NCBI GenBank assembly: GCA_029563035.1
Contig: JAKQTP010000138.1
Span: 310,001 to 374,000 of the forward strand
Direction: 5' to 3'
DNA: 64,000 nucleotides
From: an archaeon
Lineage (GTDB): Archaea > Iainarchaeota > Iainarchaeia > CSSED10-239
A program made the position numbers and the translations under genes. How positions within the stretch are numbered: the stretch's first letter is position 1; every line of letters begins with the position of its first letter. Below the pieces are notes generated by a model. It did not search any database, had not been told where the DNA came from, and was given only the letters and a program-made list of their open reading frames with translations. Positions 50,986-60,036 of this stretch are shown in pieces.

Positions 50986-51471
50986 CTAGTTTTTAAATAT
51001 GGTTTTTGAATTTTCATTATAGATATCTATATAATAGATATTCTCGCCTGCCTTGTAATGACAGCTACATAAATATATATTCGTATCATTTATAAATATA
51101 TCTGTTAGAATTGTGTCGTTTTCTGTAATTGTTTGTCGTTTTTCTCCATTTATTATTAAATCGCAATTTTGGTCCATAAAATTACTTGCTATAAGGCCGT
51201 TTTCTGTAGTAATAAGATTGCAGATTTTCGCATCATAGTTGTTGCTGTTAATAAATTTCTTAAATCTGTAGTTTAACAAATTAATGTCTTCAACAGTTGA
51301 ACCAGTTTCTAAAATATTTAAGAACTCGTTTTCATAGTTTTTTGCAAGTGTCGCTACAGGATTTGTTTTATTTTTGTTGCTGTTATAATTAGAAACAATA
51401 ACAACCCCACTGATAAGTATTATAAGTAGCATTGTAGTTATAATATATGTAAATCCTTTATTCAAAATCAT
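50986..51471 (-). CDS. Pilin-like protein
   Basis: 161 residues. The N-terminus NKGFTYIITTMLLIILISGVVIVSNY has the charge-glycine-aromatic start and long hydrophobic helix of type IV pilins, with a possible cut after KG. The rest is a mixed domain with three or four Cys (IC, QNC, CSC) that could form disulfides. It should be a minor pilin or pseudopilin of the same system. Confidence 0.65.
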   Translation of the reverse strand: MILNKGFTYIITTMLLIILISGVVIVSNYNSNKNKTNPVATLAKNYENEFLNILETGSTVEDINLLNYRFKKFINSNNYDAKICNLITTENGLIASNFMDQNCDLIINGEKRQTITENDTILTDIFINDTNIYLCSCHYKAGENIYYIDIYNENSKTIFKN

Positions 51472-51480
51472 CTAACTCCT

Positions 51481-51834
51481 TTAATCTAATTCAATATGAA
51501 GGGTTTTATTAGTATCAGAAAAGAAATATACATATTCTCTTTTCTTTTTGAAATTATCTAATTCTTTATTTTCACAATTACTATTTAGCCAATCACAAAT
51601 GCTTACATTAAATCTATAGTCAATTTGTGGATAAAGCAGAGAATAGACATTATCAACTTCTGAATTTGAGACAAGCTCCCTAAATCCAGGGTCTCTTGCT
51701 TCTAATAAGATTATGGTTTTTATTTCATCAGGTATTGGTTTTTCAAAATTATTTTGATTTATTGCCTCAAATAAAAAAAAAACAAAAAATAAAAGCAAGA
51801 TTATAGAAATTGCGACTTCAAAAGATTTTGTCAT
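51481..51834 (-). CDS. Small membrane-anchored protein, possible pseudopilin
   Basis: 117 residues: one N-terminal membrane helix (about 5-24: VAISIILLLFFVFFLFEAI), then a globular part with two cysteines (ICDWLNSNC). It is 9 bases upstream of the pilin-like gene and 1 base after the GATase-like gene, so it belongs to the same transcript. It could be a minor pilin. No family assignment is possible. Confidence 0.6.
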   Translation of the reverse strand: MTKSFEVAISIILLLFFVFFLFEAINQNNFEKPIPDEIKTIILLEARDPGFRELVSNSEVDNVYSLLYPQIDYRFNVSICDWLNSNCENKELDNFKKKREYVYFFSDTNKTLHIELD

Positions 51835-51835
51835 G

Positions 51836-52768
51836 TCAATTTACCATTCCTTCAAACATGTTATAAACAATAGAATAATATTTGTTATCTCCATCTCTTT
51901 CTTCTGCAAGATATTCTGGGGGAATAGCATAGTAAGCAACTCTATTTGAATTGCTTGTAACTATAGCATCAAATATGTCTCCATAAGCACGATTTTTAGT
52001 ATCTCTAAGATTCGATCCAAAATCTATCTTTAATGGAACAGGATTTGGTTCAATCAAAGTTACTATAGAATAATTGTCATAGATTGGGAGATTTGATTTT
52101 AAACCATAAACTAATGGGTGGGTATCAGAGCTTGGCATTAATTTACCTGTATATTTATCTCCAACATGGCAATCTCTTACATCACAGAAATTTGTAACAA
52201 AATTAACCCCTAGAGCCCTGTTAAAAAATATAACTCTATTTGTGTCTGTTAATCTTACCCATCCATTGTTTCTATCATTTTCTGGGCCAACATATAGCAT
52301 ATCTCCTCTATCTGTGTCAGCCTCTACTCCTGCATCTCCAATCCAAACTAATCTTCCGCCTTGTGAGATATAGTTGAGCATAGTCATTAATTGAAGTGTT
52401 GAAATCTTTCTGGATTTTTCTACAATTACAAGACTTACGTTCTTTAATTGTTCAGAATTAAGATAGCGAATATCTGCTAGAGTTGGGTGTATTGCCACCC
52501 CTTTTCTATCTGTTAGTAGATCTTTTAATAGTTCAGGGTTGCCCAGCCCTTTTTGATCAGTTGGGTCATATAATATAAGAACACTTGGTTGTTGTTTACC
52601 AGTAACTAAGGTCATAACGCTCCAATATATGTTACAGCCACCAGGAATTGATCTGCATCTCATTGTCCCTGTCCATATAAATACAAATAATGCTGCAATT
52701 ATAATTACTAATAGAAATAATATTCTTACAAGCCACTTATATTCTGATTGCTTTTTCTGCTCAGCCAT
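51836..52768 (-). CDS. Membrane-anchored GATase1-like (ThuA/DUF4350-like) protein
   Basis: 310 residues: an N-terminal membrane helix (about 11-32) then an external domain with alternating strands and helices, including PSVLILYDPTD, NVSLVIVEKS, MLNYISQGGRLVWIGD and HPLVYGLK. This layout fits class I glutaminase-like folds such as ThuA or DUF4350 that lack catalytic residues and often act as sensors or scaffolds. Disulfides are likely (CRSIPGGC; CDVRDC). It is upstream of the two pilin-like genes. Confidence 0.65.
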   Translation of the reverse strand: MAEQKKQSEYKWLVRILFLLVIIIAALFVFIWTGTMRCRSIPGGCNIYWSVMTLVTGKQQPSVLILYDPTDQKGLGNPELLKDLLTDRKGVAIHPTLADIRYLNSEQLKNVSLVIVEKSRKISTLQLMTMLNYISQGGRLVWIGDAGVEADTDRGDMLYVGPENDRNNGWVRLTDTNRVIFFNRALGVNFVTNFCDVRDCHVGDKYTGKLMPSSDTHPLVYGLKSNLPIYDNYSIVTLIEPNPVPLKIDFGSNLRDTKNRAYGDIFDAIVTSNSNRVAYYAIPPEYLAEERDGDNKYYSIVYNMFEGMVN

Positions 52769-52862
52769 ACCAATTCAACTCTAATAAAATATAAAATAGA
52801 TTAATATAAAAGGTTTTGGTTTCTTTAATTATATATAGCTCTATTTAAATTGTGATAAATTT

Positions 52863-53027
52863 ATGAAAATGAAATATTCTAAAAATACAAATCAAGGTCC
52901 AAGTTCAGCTATAGGCATAATGAAATTCAAGGAATCTGTGGCCGGTCCACAATTGACTCCTGAGGCAGTTATTGGTTTGTCTTTGGGTATTGCAATTCTT
53001 GTTCTTGTTCTTAGGGCAATAATGTGA
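52863..53027 (+). CDS. secG: Preprotein translocase subunit Sec61-beta
   Basis: 54 residues, too short for many gene callers. The start is polar, then SSAIGIMKF, GPQLTPEAVIGLSLGIAILVLVLRAI gives the conserved tail helix of archaeal Sec61-beta (pattern G-P-x-l-x-P). A TATA-like TTATATATA near 52828-52837 gives it its own promoter. It lies on the plus strand between two leftward genes of the pilus-like run. Confidence 0.9.
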   Translation: MKMKYSKNTNQGPSSAIGIMKFKESVAGPQLTPEAVIGLSLGIAILVLVLRAIM

Positions 53028-53034
53028 TTAGGTT

Positions 53035-55053
53035 TTATTTTATATATATGTTTGCATTTTCTAGTAATCCATTATTGTGAAGATATTTTGTTAGCGTTTT
53101 GTAATTTGGATTAACTCCCATACCACAGTTAACATCTAGTGTTTTATTTTTAATATTTACAAAATAAGAATCACAAGACAAGCTCTCAAAATGTTCTTGA
53201 GTTACAATTCTTTCGTTTGTTTTTGTAATATTAAGTTTTGGATATTCTAGAATGGTGTTATTTAAATCAGCAAATCTATATCTTACTTTAAGCAGATAAT
53301 TTTTATCGCAATTTAGGATTATGTTGTGAGAATTGTAATCTATAGAAAAATTACAATCTTGAGAATATAATCCTGTGTTGTCAAACACATCAAAGATTAT
53401 TGTTTGTTTGATTTCTGGGTAAGTTGGATTAAAGATATTATACAGATATAATTTACTAGCATTAATATTTATATCTTCAGAAGTTTCTCTTGCTGTAAGT
53501 TGGGTGCCTTCAAGAGGAATTATATCTCCTGCCACATTTTCTATATTTTCTAAACCTAAATAATTAAAATTAATTATGATATTAAATGGTTGGTTAGCAA
53601 CTATTTCTTCAGGGAACTTAAAAATTACGTTTGCAATATTTGTGTCAATATTATATACAAAATTAGAATCGTTAGTAATATCTGTACAAATATCAAAATT
53701 ACAAAAGTTTATGGTTGGTGCTTCAGAACCACTAACAGGTGTAATCTCTGAAAAGACTTTATTAAAATTCATATCAAAAGAGACAATATCTGTTGTAGCA
53801 AAAGAACTTTCTGAAACAAAAGATATTGGCACAGCATAGTTTCCAGATAATTTGTTTAAATCTGCAAATTGCCAATTTCCTGCAGTAGAGCCGAAATTAG
53901 AAGGATATGAATCTACAAGTTTATAATTAATAGTCAATGAGTTTTCGCCTGTATATTTATATATCCAAAATTCTTTAGCCATAGGAAAGAAAACCAATTT
54001 GTTTTGATTTAAATCATTTGAGAAAATTTTAATTGGTTCTTCATTATGGTTGTTTAGGCGTTCTCCCAGATTGGAAAAAGACAGAGAATATTCTAATACT
54101 TCTGTTGCTTGATTTTCAGTAAATACAAAAAAATCCACATTCATATCTTCGTTAGTTGTTATTGTTGTTTTTAAAGAATCGGTTTTTAGGGTTGTGCCAT
54201 TGTAGTCTATTGCATTTATCAAACTTTTATAAATTATAAAATCATCAATATATGTTTGATCTTCAATTGCTTCTATTCTTATTTTGGCATTTTTTGGAGC
54301 AGTCACACTACTTGTTTCTATGAGGTTGGCGTTATTGTCTATCCCACAGAAAAACCAAGACAATCCATTGAAATCTCTGTAATATCCAAAATTTAGTCTT
54401 CTCCAGTTTGTGATTTTAGGGGTTGTGTTGTTTTCTGTAATTACTTCTTCTCTAATTTTAAAAAGTTGCGCTCCTGTTGCATTAAAACTACAATAAAAGA
54501 TATCGCTTGTATCACCAAAATTAATATACACATTTATGTCTTCTGCATTAGTTAAAAAAGAGCCAAGATATCTAGTTGGTTCAATTGTAGAATCAATAAT
54601 TGTTCCTGAATTAAGTTCTAATATTCCTGACTTTATCGTAGCAGTTCCTGAATTTAAATCAAAAGTATCTTGATAATTATAATCATTAAAATTTTCTAAT
54701 AGCAATTGTACTCCTAAGCATGATAAAGCATTAATGTCAGTTTCATAATTATAAAATCTATCTTTATCGTAAATCAATCCAAATTGCAAATTATTGTTTG
54801 TATCTATTGTAAACATATTTCCTGCTCTGCCAAAATTAATGTCTGAAATAACATAAGGGTATATTTCTGAATCATTTGTATTTATAGAAACATTATAAAT
54901 TGGGATAATTTGTGAAATTGTTGATTTGTAGAGTGAATCGCTTATTGTATTATCATTGTTTGATTTAGGCATGACATTAAATAAGCTAATAAGCACTAGT
55001 GCAATAACTGTTACATATAAAACACTAGAAATTATCCAATCAATATAGTCCAT
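53035..55053 (-). CDS. Large membrane-anchored beta-rich surface protein
   Basis: 672 residues: an N-terminal membrane helix (about 7-29: WIISSVLYVTVIALVLISLF) and a long external region rich in Asn, Thr and aromatic residues. Around residues 100-260 the pattern resembles LamG/concanavalin-like sandwich folds (INFGDTSDIFYCSF, NFGYYRDFNGLSWFFCGID). Later parts look like Ig-like strands. No enzyme motif is present. It is a candidate structural or adhesin component of the pilus-like system. Its start is 1 base from the stop of the upstream gene. Confidence 0.7.
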   Translation of the reverse strand: MDYIDWIISSVLYVTVIALVLISLFNVMPKSNNDNTISDSLYKSTISQIIPIYNVSINTNDSEIYPYVISDINFGRAGNMFTIDTNNNLQFGLIYDKDRFYNYETDINALSCLGVQLLLENFNDYNYQDTFDLNSGTATIKSGILELNSGTIIDSTIEPTRYLGSFLTNAEDINVYINFGDTSDIFYCSFNATGAQLFKIREEVITENNTTPKITNWRRLNFGYYRDFNGLSWFFCGIDNNANLIETSSVTAPKNAKIRIEAIEDQTYIDDFIIYKSLINAIDYNGTTLKTDSLKTTITTNEDMNVDFFVFTENQATEVLEYSLSFSNLGERLNNHNEEPIKIFSNDLNQNKLVFFPMAKEFWIYKYTGENSLTINYKLVDSYPSNFGSTAGNWQFADLNKLSGNYAVPISFVSESSFATTDIVSFDMNFNKVFSEITPVSGSEAPTINFCNFDICTDITNDSNFVYNIDTNIANVIFKFPEEIVANQPFNIIINFNYLGLENIENVAGDIIPLEGTQLTARETSEDININASKLYLYNIFNPTYPEIKQTIIFDVFDNTGLYSQDCNFSIDYNSHNIILNCDKNYLLKVRYRFADLNNTILEYPKLNITKTNERIVTQEHFESLSCDSYFVNIKNKTLDVNCGMGVNPNYKTLTKYLHNNGLLENANIYIK

Positions 55054-55054
55054 T

Positions 55055-56572
55055 TTAATTTACACTTATTTGTATCTTGTTTTTGATAATTATATCTTCA
55101 TCTAAATAAGGGTGCTTGTAATCCACATTTATGTTACAAATCTTTAATCCGGTTATTGTTGTAAAAGAGTCAAAGTTTGATCCTTGTAATAAAATAATTG
55201 GGGCAGGATTATTATTTGGTTGGATGTCATAGCCATTATACTCTACTGGCAGGACAATCCAATTATTACAATCGGTTGTTCCTGTTGAGTTTTCAACATA
55301 GATAGAATTTATGTGGACAGGAATTTTGTTTTTATTATCTAAATTTAATGTAACCTGTTTAATTGTTGTGATGTTTTTATTTGCATCATATGTTAATGTT
55401 TCTGAATTTTTTGTTAAGCTAATTGTAAATTTATTTTCTGGTTCTTTTACATTAATGATAAATGAAACTTTTTTTGGGTCAGAAAAAATTGGGCTGTTTA
55501 ATGTTAATGTTCCGTTAATTTTTCCTGCTCTTAAATTAGCAGGTAACTTAATTGAAATTTGCCCCACTGAACGCGAGGATGCATTGACACTTAGCGATGT
55601 ATAATCTGTTATAAAAATGTCATTAACATTGAAATTAGAAGGTGGTTCACCAGTTGAGGGCTCATAATTTGCATCTATTTCTAGTTCTAATCCGGATATG
55701 TCTGTTTTATTTTTAGTATTATCAATCGTATAAGTTTTAGTGATTTCATTTCCGCTTTCAAGGGCTAAAGAACCACTCAGTTCTGAGGAAAAGGTAATAT
55801 TTGGTGGTTGAGATATTTTTATATCACAACTCTTTTTATTGTCTGTATACTTGACTCTTGCCATTATTTTTTTTGTAGTTCCGACACTAAAATTTTCAGG
55901 CAACCTAAACAAAACAAAAACTGTGTCTTTTGTTTTTCGCCCAATTGTTTTTGAAATTGGAATGTCTTGATTAAACCCATCTACAAATCTTAGAGAATCA
56001 TCATTTAAATCAATCCATTTATTTTGCTGGTTGTATTCAAAAATTAAATTTTCTAGATTATAGTCTTCATTTTCACTAATATTATTTAATTGTAATTCAC
56101 ATTTAACGGTTTGCCCAACAAACACCTCATCTGGGCAAATAAAAGAAAGGACATCTAGCCTTATGTTTTTTTCTAATTTAATAGTTATATTGGTGTTTTC
56201 TATGTCTTTTGGGTTCAATTGGTCATTAATTAATTTATACCCTTTTTGATTTATAGAATATTTGTATTTTTTATTTTTATTTAATTTTATGTCATCTCCT
56301 GGAGAATATATGACTGATTTATTTTGTTTCCCTGTTGAGATTTTTATTTCTGCAGAATTTAAACTTTTTCCTTCGGTATCTATTACTGAAAAATAAATTG
56401 TAATGTTATTAAAAAAGAAATAATAAACAATTCCGCCAACAACACCTAGGACTACAATTAAAATAATTACTTTCTTAATCAATTCCGTTGTTTTTTTATC
56501 CAATTTAAAATTAGATTTTGGTTTTTCATTTCCTTGAGGTGAATACCCTCCAAAAGGGTCAAATTCTGACAT
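55055..56572 (-). CDS. Membrane-anchored multi-Ig-like protein
   Basis: 505 residues: a cytoplasmic N-terminal tail of about 33 residues, one membrane helix (about 33-54), then PEGA/carboxypeptidase-regulatory-like strands (VIDTEGKSLNSAEIKIST, YSINQKGYKLI) and three Ig/CARDB-like domains to the end. The topology (N inside, C outside) differs from signal-peptide proteins nearby. It starts 6 bases after the coiled-coil gene and ends 1 base before the large surface protein gene. Confidence 0.7.
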   Translation of the reverse strand: MSEFDPFGGYSPQGNEKPKSNFKLDKKTTELIKKVIILIVVLGVVGGIVYYFFFNNITIYFSVIDTEGKSLNSAEIKISTGKQNKSVIYSPGDDIKLNKNKKYKYSINQKGYKLINDQLNPKDIENTNITIKLEKNIRLDVLSFICPDEVFVGQTVKCELQLNNISENEDYNLENLIFEYNQQNKWIDLNDDSLRFVDGFNQDIPISKTIGRKTKDTVFVLFRLPENFSVGTTKKIMARVKYTDNKKSCDIKISQPPNITFSSELSGSLALESGNEITKTYTIDNTKNKTDISGLELEIDANYEPSTGEPPSNFNVNDIFITDYTSLSVNASSRSVGQISIKLPANLRAGKINGTLTLNSPIFSDPKKVSFIINVKEPENKFTISLTKNSETLTYDANKNITTIKQVTLNLDNKNKIPVHINSIYVENSTGTTDCNNWIVLPVEYNGYDIQPNNNPAPIILLQGSNFDSFTTITGLKICNINVDYKHPYLDEDIIIKNKIQISVN

Positions 56573-56578
56573 TATTTA

Positions 56579-57406
56579 TCACTTATTTCTTAAATTATAT
56601 TTTGCAGCAATCAATTCTTTTTTTAATTCTTTAATCAGCTCTAATGATGCTTGTTCTTTTTGCATGTTTTTTGCTTCTAGATGATTTATATCTTGAGTTA
56701 ATGATTTTGATTCTCTTAAAATATTATCTAGTGCTTTTTCAATTTGTATAATATGTAATTTTAAAATAGTAAGATCCTGTTCGTTTGCTTTATGGGATTT
56801 AAGTAATTCTTCTTCTAGATTGGCAAGCCTAGAATCTTTTGCTTTTTCCTTTGCATCAATCCAGTTAAGTTCATCGATCTTTTTATTAAGTTCAAGAATT
56901 GTTTGTTCTTTTCTTTCAAGTGTTTTTAATAATTCTTCTACTGATTTTTTTTGATTTGCTAGGCTAACATATTTGTGATCTATTTGTTTCTTTGCATAAT
57001 CAATAAAGATAATTAAATTATTTATATTGTTTTTCACAGATTGTTCGATTCCAAAATATTTTTCAGGTGTTGCAATTTCATTTTTGATATTTACTAGATT
57101 GTTTTCTACAATTGTTGTGTGTTCTTCTAAGAAAATAGATTGTTGTAATTTACCTGAAATTTCCATAAACTTGTTTTGGAACAGTCTTATTTTTTCTGGC
57201 TCTATTTCTTTATTAAACTGTATAGCAGAATAACCTAAAAGGCCATTTAATAATCTGGTTAGTTCATCAATGTTTGCCTTTAATGTTTTTAGTGTTGGTA
57301 CTCTTTGTGTTTTGGTTGTGCGGTGTAGTGGACAAGTAAAGGATTCATAAATGTTTGTTGCTTTGAATTTTATTTGGCTTAGTGCTTCTATTATTTTATC
57401 TGTCAT
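56579..57406 (-). CDS. Cytoplasmic coiled-coil protein leading the pilus-like operon
   Basis: 275 residues from ATG 57406; GTG 57415 is in frame three codons earlier. The protein is nearly all helix, with coiled coils from about 135 to 265 (ELLKTLERKEQTILELNKKIDEL and LEAKNMQKEQASLELIKELKKEL). CPLHRTTKTQR near the start contains a lone Cys-His. No membrane segment is present. As first gene of the leftward run it may organise the system from inside. Confidence 0.65.
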   Translation of the reverse strand: MTDKIIEALSQIKFKATNIYESFTCPLHRTTKTQRVPTLKTLKANIDELTRLLNGLLGYSAIQFNKEIEPEKIRLFQNKFMEISGKLQQSIFLEEHTTIVENNLVNIKNEIATPEKYFGIEQSVKNNINNLIIFIDYAKKQIDHKYVSLANQKKSVEELLKTLERKEQTILELNKKIDELNWIDAKEKAKDSRLANLEEELLKSHKANEQDLTILKLHIIQIEKALDNILRESKSLTQDINHLEAKNMQKEQASLELIKELKKELIAAKYNLRNK

Positions 57407-57508
57407 ATTTTTCACATGTTTTTACAATAAATATATTATAACAATATATTTAATATTTATGCTTTTATATATATTTACAGGTAAGCGATATTTTAGGGGG
57501 TTTATTTT

Positions 57509-58093
57509 ATGGAAATAAAGACAATTGAGAATTTAGCAAAAGCATATGTTGGAGAATGCCAGGCTAGAAACAGATATACTTTTTATGCAAAGGTTGCTTT
57601 AAAAGAAGGATTTAATCAGATATCTGATGTTTTTCTAGAGACCGCAGAACAGGAAAGAGAACATGCTAAGCAATTATTTGTTTTAATTAAGGAATTAAAG
57701 AAGAAGTACAATATAAATACAGAGATTATTATTGAAACAGATGTTCCAACAGTTTATGGGAATACAAAAGATCATTTAAAAGCAGCAATTGCTGGAGAAA
57801 ACCACGAATATACTAAGATGTATCCAGAGTTTGCAGATATTGCAAAAAAAGAAGGCCTGATAGAAATTGCAAAAAAACTCAGAGCGATTGCAATTGCAGA
57901 AAAACATCATGAGGAAAGATACAAGAAATTACTTAAAAATTTAAATGAAAATAAACTGTTCAAAAAAGACAAAGAGGTAGTGTGGCTTTGTATGAAATGT
58001 GGATATGTGCACAAAGGCAAAGAGCCACCAAAGATCTGTCCATCTTGTGGGCATGAAACAAATTATTTTAAAGTTCAAGATGAAAATTATTAA
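57509..58093 (+). CDS. rbr: Rubrerythrin
   Basis: 194 residues. The ferritin-like diiron domain (1-150) carries E16 in [35 protein letters not shown] and AEKHHEERY. The C-terminal rubredoxin-like domain binds one iron through [10 protein letters not shown] and CPSCGH. It reduces hydrogen peroxide in anaerobes. AGGGGG precedes the ATG and a TATA-like TTTATATATAT is at 57465-57475. The superoxide reductase gene follows after 14 bases, so the pair removes superoxide and peroxide in sequence. Confidence 0.96.
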   Translation: MEIKTIENLAKAYVGECQARNRYTFYAKVALKEGFNQISDVFLETAEQEREHAKQLFVLIKELKKKYNINTEIIIETDVPTVYGNTKDHLKAAIAGENHEYTKMYPEFADIAKKEGLIEIAKKLRAIAIAEKHHEERYKKLLKNLNENKLFKKDKEVVWLCMKCGYVHKGKEPPKICPSCGHETNYFKVQDENY

Positions 58094-58107
58094 AGGGGGT
58101 ATAAAAT

Positions 58108-58488
58108 ATGGTAAAGAAAGGAGAAATATACAGATGTACAATCTGTGGAAATGTTGTAGAGGTAATTGATGCAGGTGGCGGAACACTTGTGTGCTGTGGG
58201 CAAAACATGGACCTTCATCACGAAAATACTAGTGAAGATCAACTAAAAGAAAAACACGTTCCAGTAATTGAAAAAACAAGAGACGCAATTATTGTTAGAG
58301 TTGGAGAGATAACTCACCCAATGACTGAAGAGCACCACATCAAATGGATCGAAGTTAATATTGATGGAGCAGTATATGTTAAAAAACTAAATATCGGCGA
58401 TGAACCAGTAGCTGAGTTTAAGGCAAGTGGCTATAAGGTAAGTGCTAGGTGTCATTGTAATCTACACGGAGTTTGGAAATCACAATGA
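58108..58488 (+). CDS. Desulfoferrodoxin-type superoxide reductase
   Basis: 126 residues, class I with both iron centres. The desulforedoxin-like centre uses C10, C13, C29 and C30. The catalytic centre uses H50 in EKHVP (with E48 and the conserved K49), H70, H76, C117 and H120 in CNLHG. It reduces superoxide to hydrogen peroxide, which the upstream rubrerythrin can then remove. The two genes point to an anaerobe with oxygen exposure. Confidence 0.96.
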   Translation: MVKKGEIYRCTICGNVVEVIDAGGGTLVCCGQNMDLHHENTSEDQLKEKHVPVIEKTRDAIIVRVGEITHPMTEEHHIKWIEVNIDGAVYVKKLNIGDEPVAEFKASGYKVSARCHCNLHGVWKSQ

Positions 58489-58524
58489 TTTCCTTTCTCT
58501 AAAAACACTAATTCTTGGACAAGC

Positions 58525-59151
58525 ATGCATTCCCTTCTCTCTAAAATAAATACTCTAAAGTCCTCATCTTTAGGAAAAGACATAGGGAAAAAGAAAAAGC
58601 AGTTTTTATCTTTTCAAAAGAAAAGCAATCATGAGGTCTTTAAGGAGCTTTGTTTTTGTTTGATGACTGCTAACTTTAATGCTAAAAGGGCTGTTGAGAT
58701 TCAAGAGAGCTGTGGTGATTTGTTCTTGACAGCCACAGAAAAGGAACTTTCTGCCCTTCTTAAAAAACACGGCCACAGGTTCCCAAACACAAGGGCTCAT
58801 TTTATTTTTTTGGCACAAGAACATAAAGACAACATTAAAGACAAAATATTCTTAATAAAAGATAGGTATGAAAGAAGAGAGTGGCTTGTAAAGAACATTA
58901 AAGGCCTGGGCTTTAAGGAGTCTAGTCATTTCTTAAGAAACATAGGTTTTTTTGATTATGCGATTATTGATTTTCACATCATTGATATTTTGGCAGAAAA
59001 TAATCTGATAGAAAGGCCAAAAACCCTGAATAAAGAAAACTACCTTAAAATTGAGAAAAAATTAGAGGCTCTTGCAAAAAAAACCAACCTTGCTCTTGGT
59101 GAGCTTGATCTTTATCTCTGGTATATAGAGACAGGCACAATTTTCAAATAA
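58525..59151 (+). CDS. N-glycosylase/DNA lyase, Ogg2 type
   Basis: 208 residues with the helix-hairpin-helix-GPD fold. The key segment is NIKGLGFKESSHFLRNIG, with catalytic K131, followed by YAIIDFHI with D149. This is the Ogg2 signature (K in GxKxxSHFLRN, D in IxDxHI). The enzyme removes 8-oxoguanine from DNA and nicks the strand. Its place after two oxidative-stress genes fits the role. Confidence 0.88.
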   Translation: MHSLLSKINTLKSSSLGKDIGKKKKQFLSFQKKSNHEVFKELCFCLMTANFNAKRAVEIQESCGDLFLTATEKELSALLKKHGHRFPNTRAHFIFLAQEHKDNIKDKIFLIKDRYERREWLVKNIKGLGFKESSHFLRNIGFFDYAIIDFHIIDILAENNLIERPKTLNKENYLKIEKKLEALAKKTNLALGELDLYLWYIETGTIFK

Positions 59152-59226
59152 TCAAAAAGTTTTGAAATGATAGTTTTATATATAGTTATTTTATTATTGT
59201 TAATATAAATTAAGAGGTAAAATATT

Positions 59227-59832
59227 ATGCCAAAATTTGCAGGAATTAGGCGAAAGACAATAGAGAAAACACAAACAAAGAAAAAACCAACAAGAGTAAA
59301 GAAGCCGGCAATTCCTGAAAGTGTGAAAGCTAGATTAACTAAAGGTGCAAATAATTTACGAGATTGGAAAATACAATTACAGAAAATGAAATTAGGTACA
59401 TCTTTACTTGAAGGCAAATTCTCAGAGGTAAGTAGAAATTATGGCAGGTTACAAAAATATGAAGCAATTGCCAATGCAGAATTAGATTATATTTCTAAGA
59501 TAAAGGCTGGCAAGAAACCAAACAAATCAGTTTTGCAATTTGAAGAAGCTCTTGAAAAATTCAGAAAAAGCACAATAACAGCACAAAATTTTGTTGAAAG
59601 AGCGGTTGGCAATAAACTTCATTCTTTATATAAAAGAGTTTTAGAATATGAAGGCCAAAATCTCAAAAAATTATCTGCAAAGCAAAGAGGAAAAATATTG
59701 GCAACTATTGAAAATTCCCTTAAGGAATATCAGGCTATTAAAAGCAAATTCTCAAAGTTAAGACTTGAAAATTCAAAAGGGATAGATGTTTTTTTTGAGA
59801 AAATGAAAAGAGTAAAAGAAAGCCACAATTAA
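59227..59832 (+). CDS. Basic coiled-coil hypothetical protein
   Basis: 201 residues. The first 40 are strongly basic (RKTIEKTQTKKKPTRVKKP) and probably bind nucleic acid or are disordered; the rest is helical with heptad-like repeats. There is no known domain. GAGG lies 12 bases before the ATG. Similar basic-plus-helical layout is seen in the 169-residue protein at 61.6 kb, but no clear homology is visible. Confidence 0.6.
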   Translation: MPKFAGIRRKTIEKTQTKKKPTRVKKPAIPESVKARLTKGANNLRDWKIQLQKMKLGTSLLEGKFSEVSRNYGRLQKYEAIANAELDYISKIKAGKKPNKSVLQFEEALEKFRKSTITAQNFVERAVGNKLHSLYKRVLEYEGQNLKKLSAKQRGKILATIENSLKEYQAIKSKFSKLRLENSKGIDVFFEKMKRVKESHN

Positions 59833-59852
59833 AACTAGTTTTTTAAAAAAAG

Positions 59853-59934
59853 TGCAGAGGGCAGGATTTGAACCTGCGAAGCACTAAGCACACGGTCCTA
59901 AGCCGTGCCCCTTTGACCGCTCGGGAACCCCTGC
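59853..59934 (-). tRNA. tRNA-Leu (TAG)
   Basis: An 82-base class II tRNA on the minus strand. The acceptor arms GCAGGGG/CCTCTGC pair with one G-U, discriminator A. The anticodon stem CACGG/CCGTG closes CTTAGGA, anticodon TAG. The T arm GCAGG-TTCAAAT-CCTGC is standard. No CCA is encoded. Confidence 0.95.
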
Positions 59935-59958
59935 ACAACAAGGAATAGAAAAAAGCCA

Positions 59959-59966
59959 TTTTTAAA
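59959..59966 (-). promoter_or_regulatory. Box A (TATA) of tRNA-Leu
   Basis: On the minus strand this reads TTTAAAAA, centred about 28 bases upstream of the tRNA 5' end, the same sequence and nearly the same spacing as the box A of 5S rRNA. Confidence 0.55.
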
Positions 59967-60036
59967 TATGTTTTTATTCTATTACTATATAATATAATAG
60001 AAAACAAAATGTTTATAATATGAAATAGTGAAAAAC

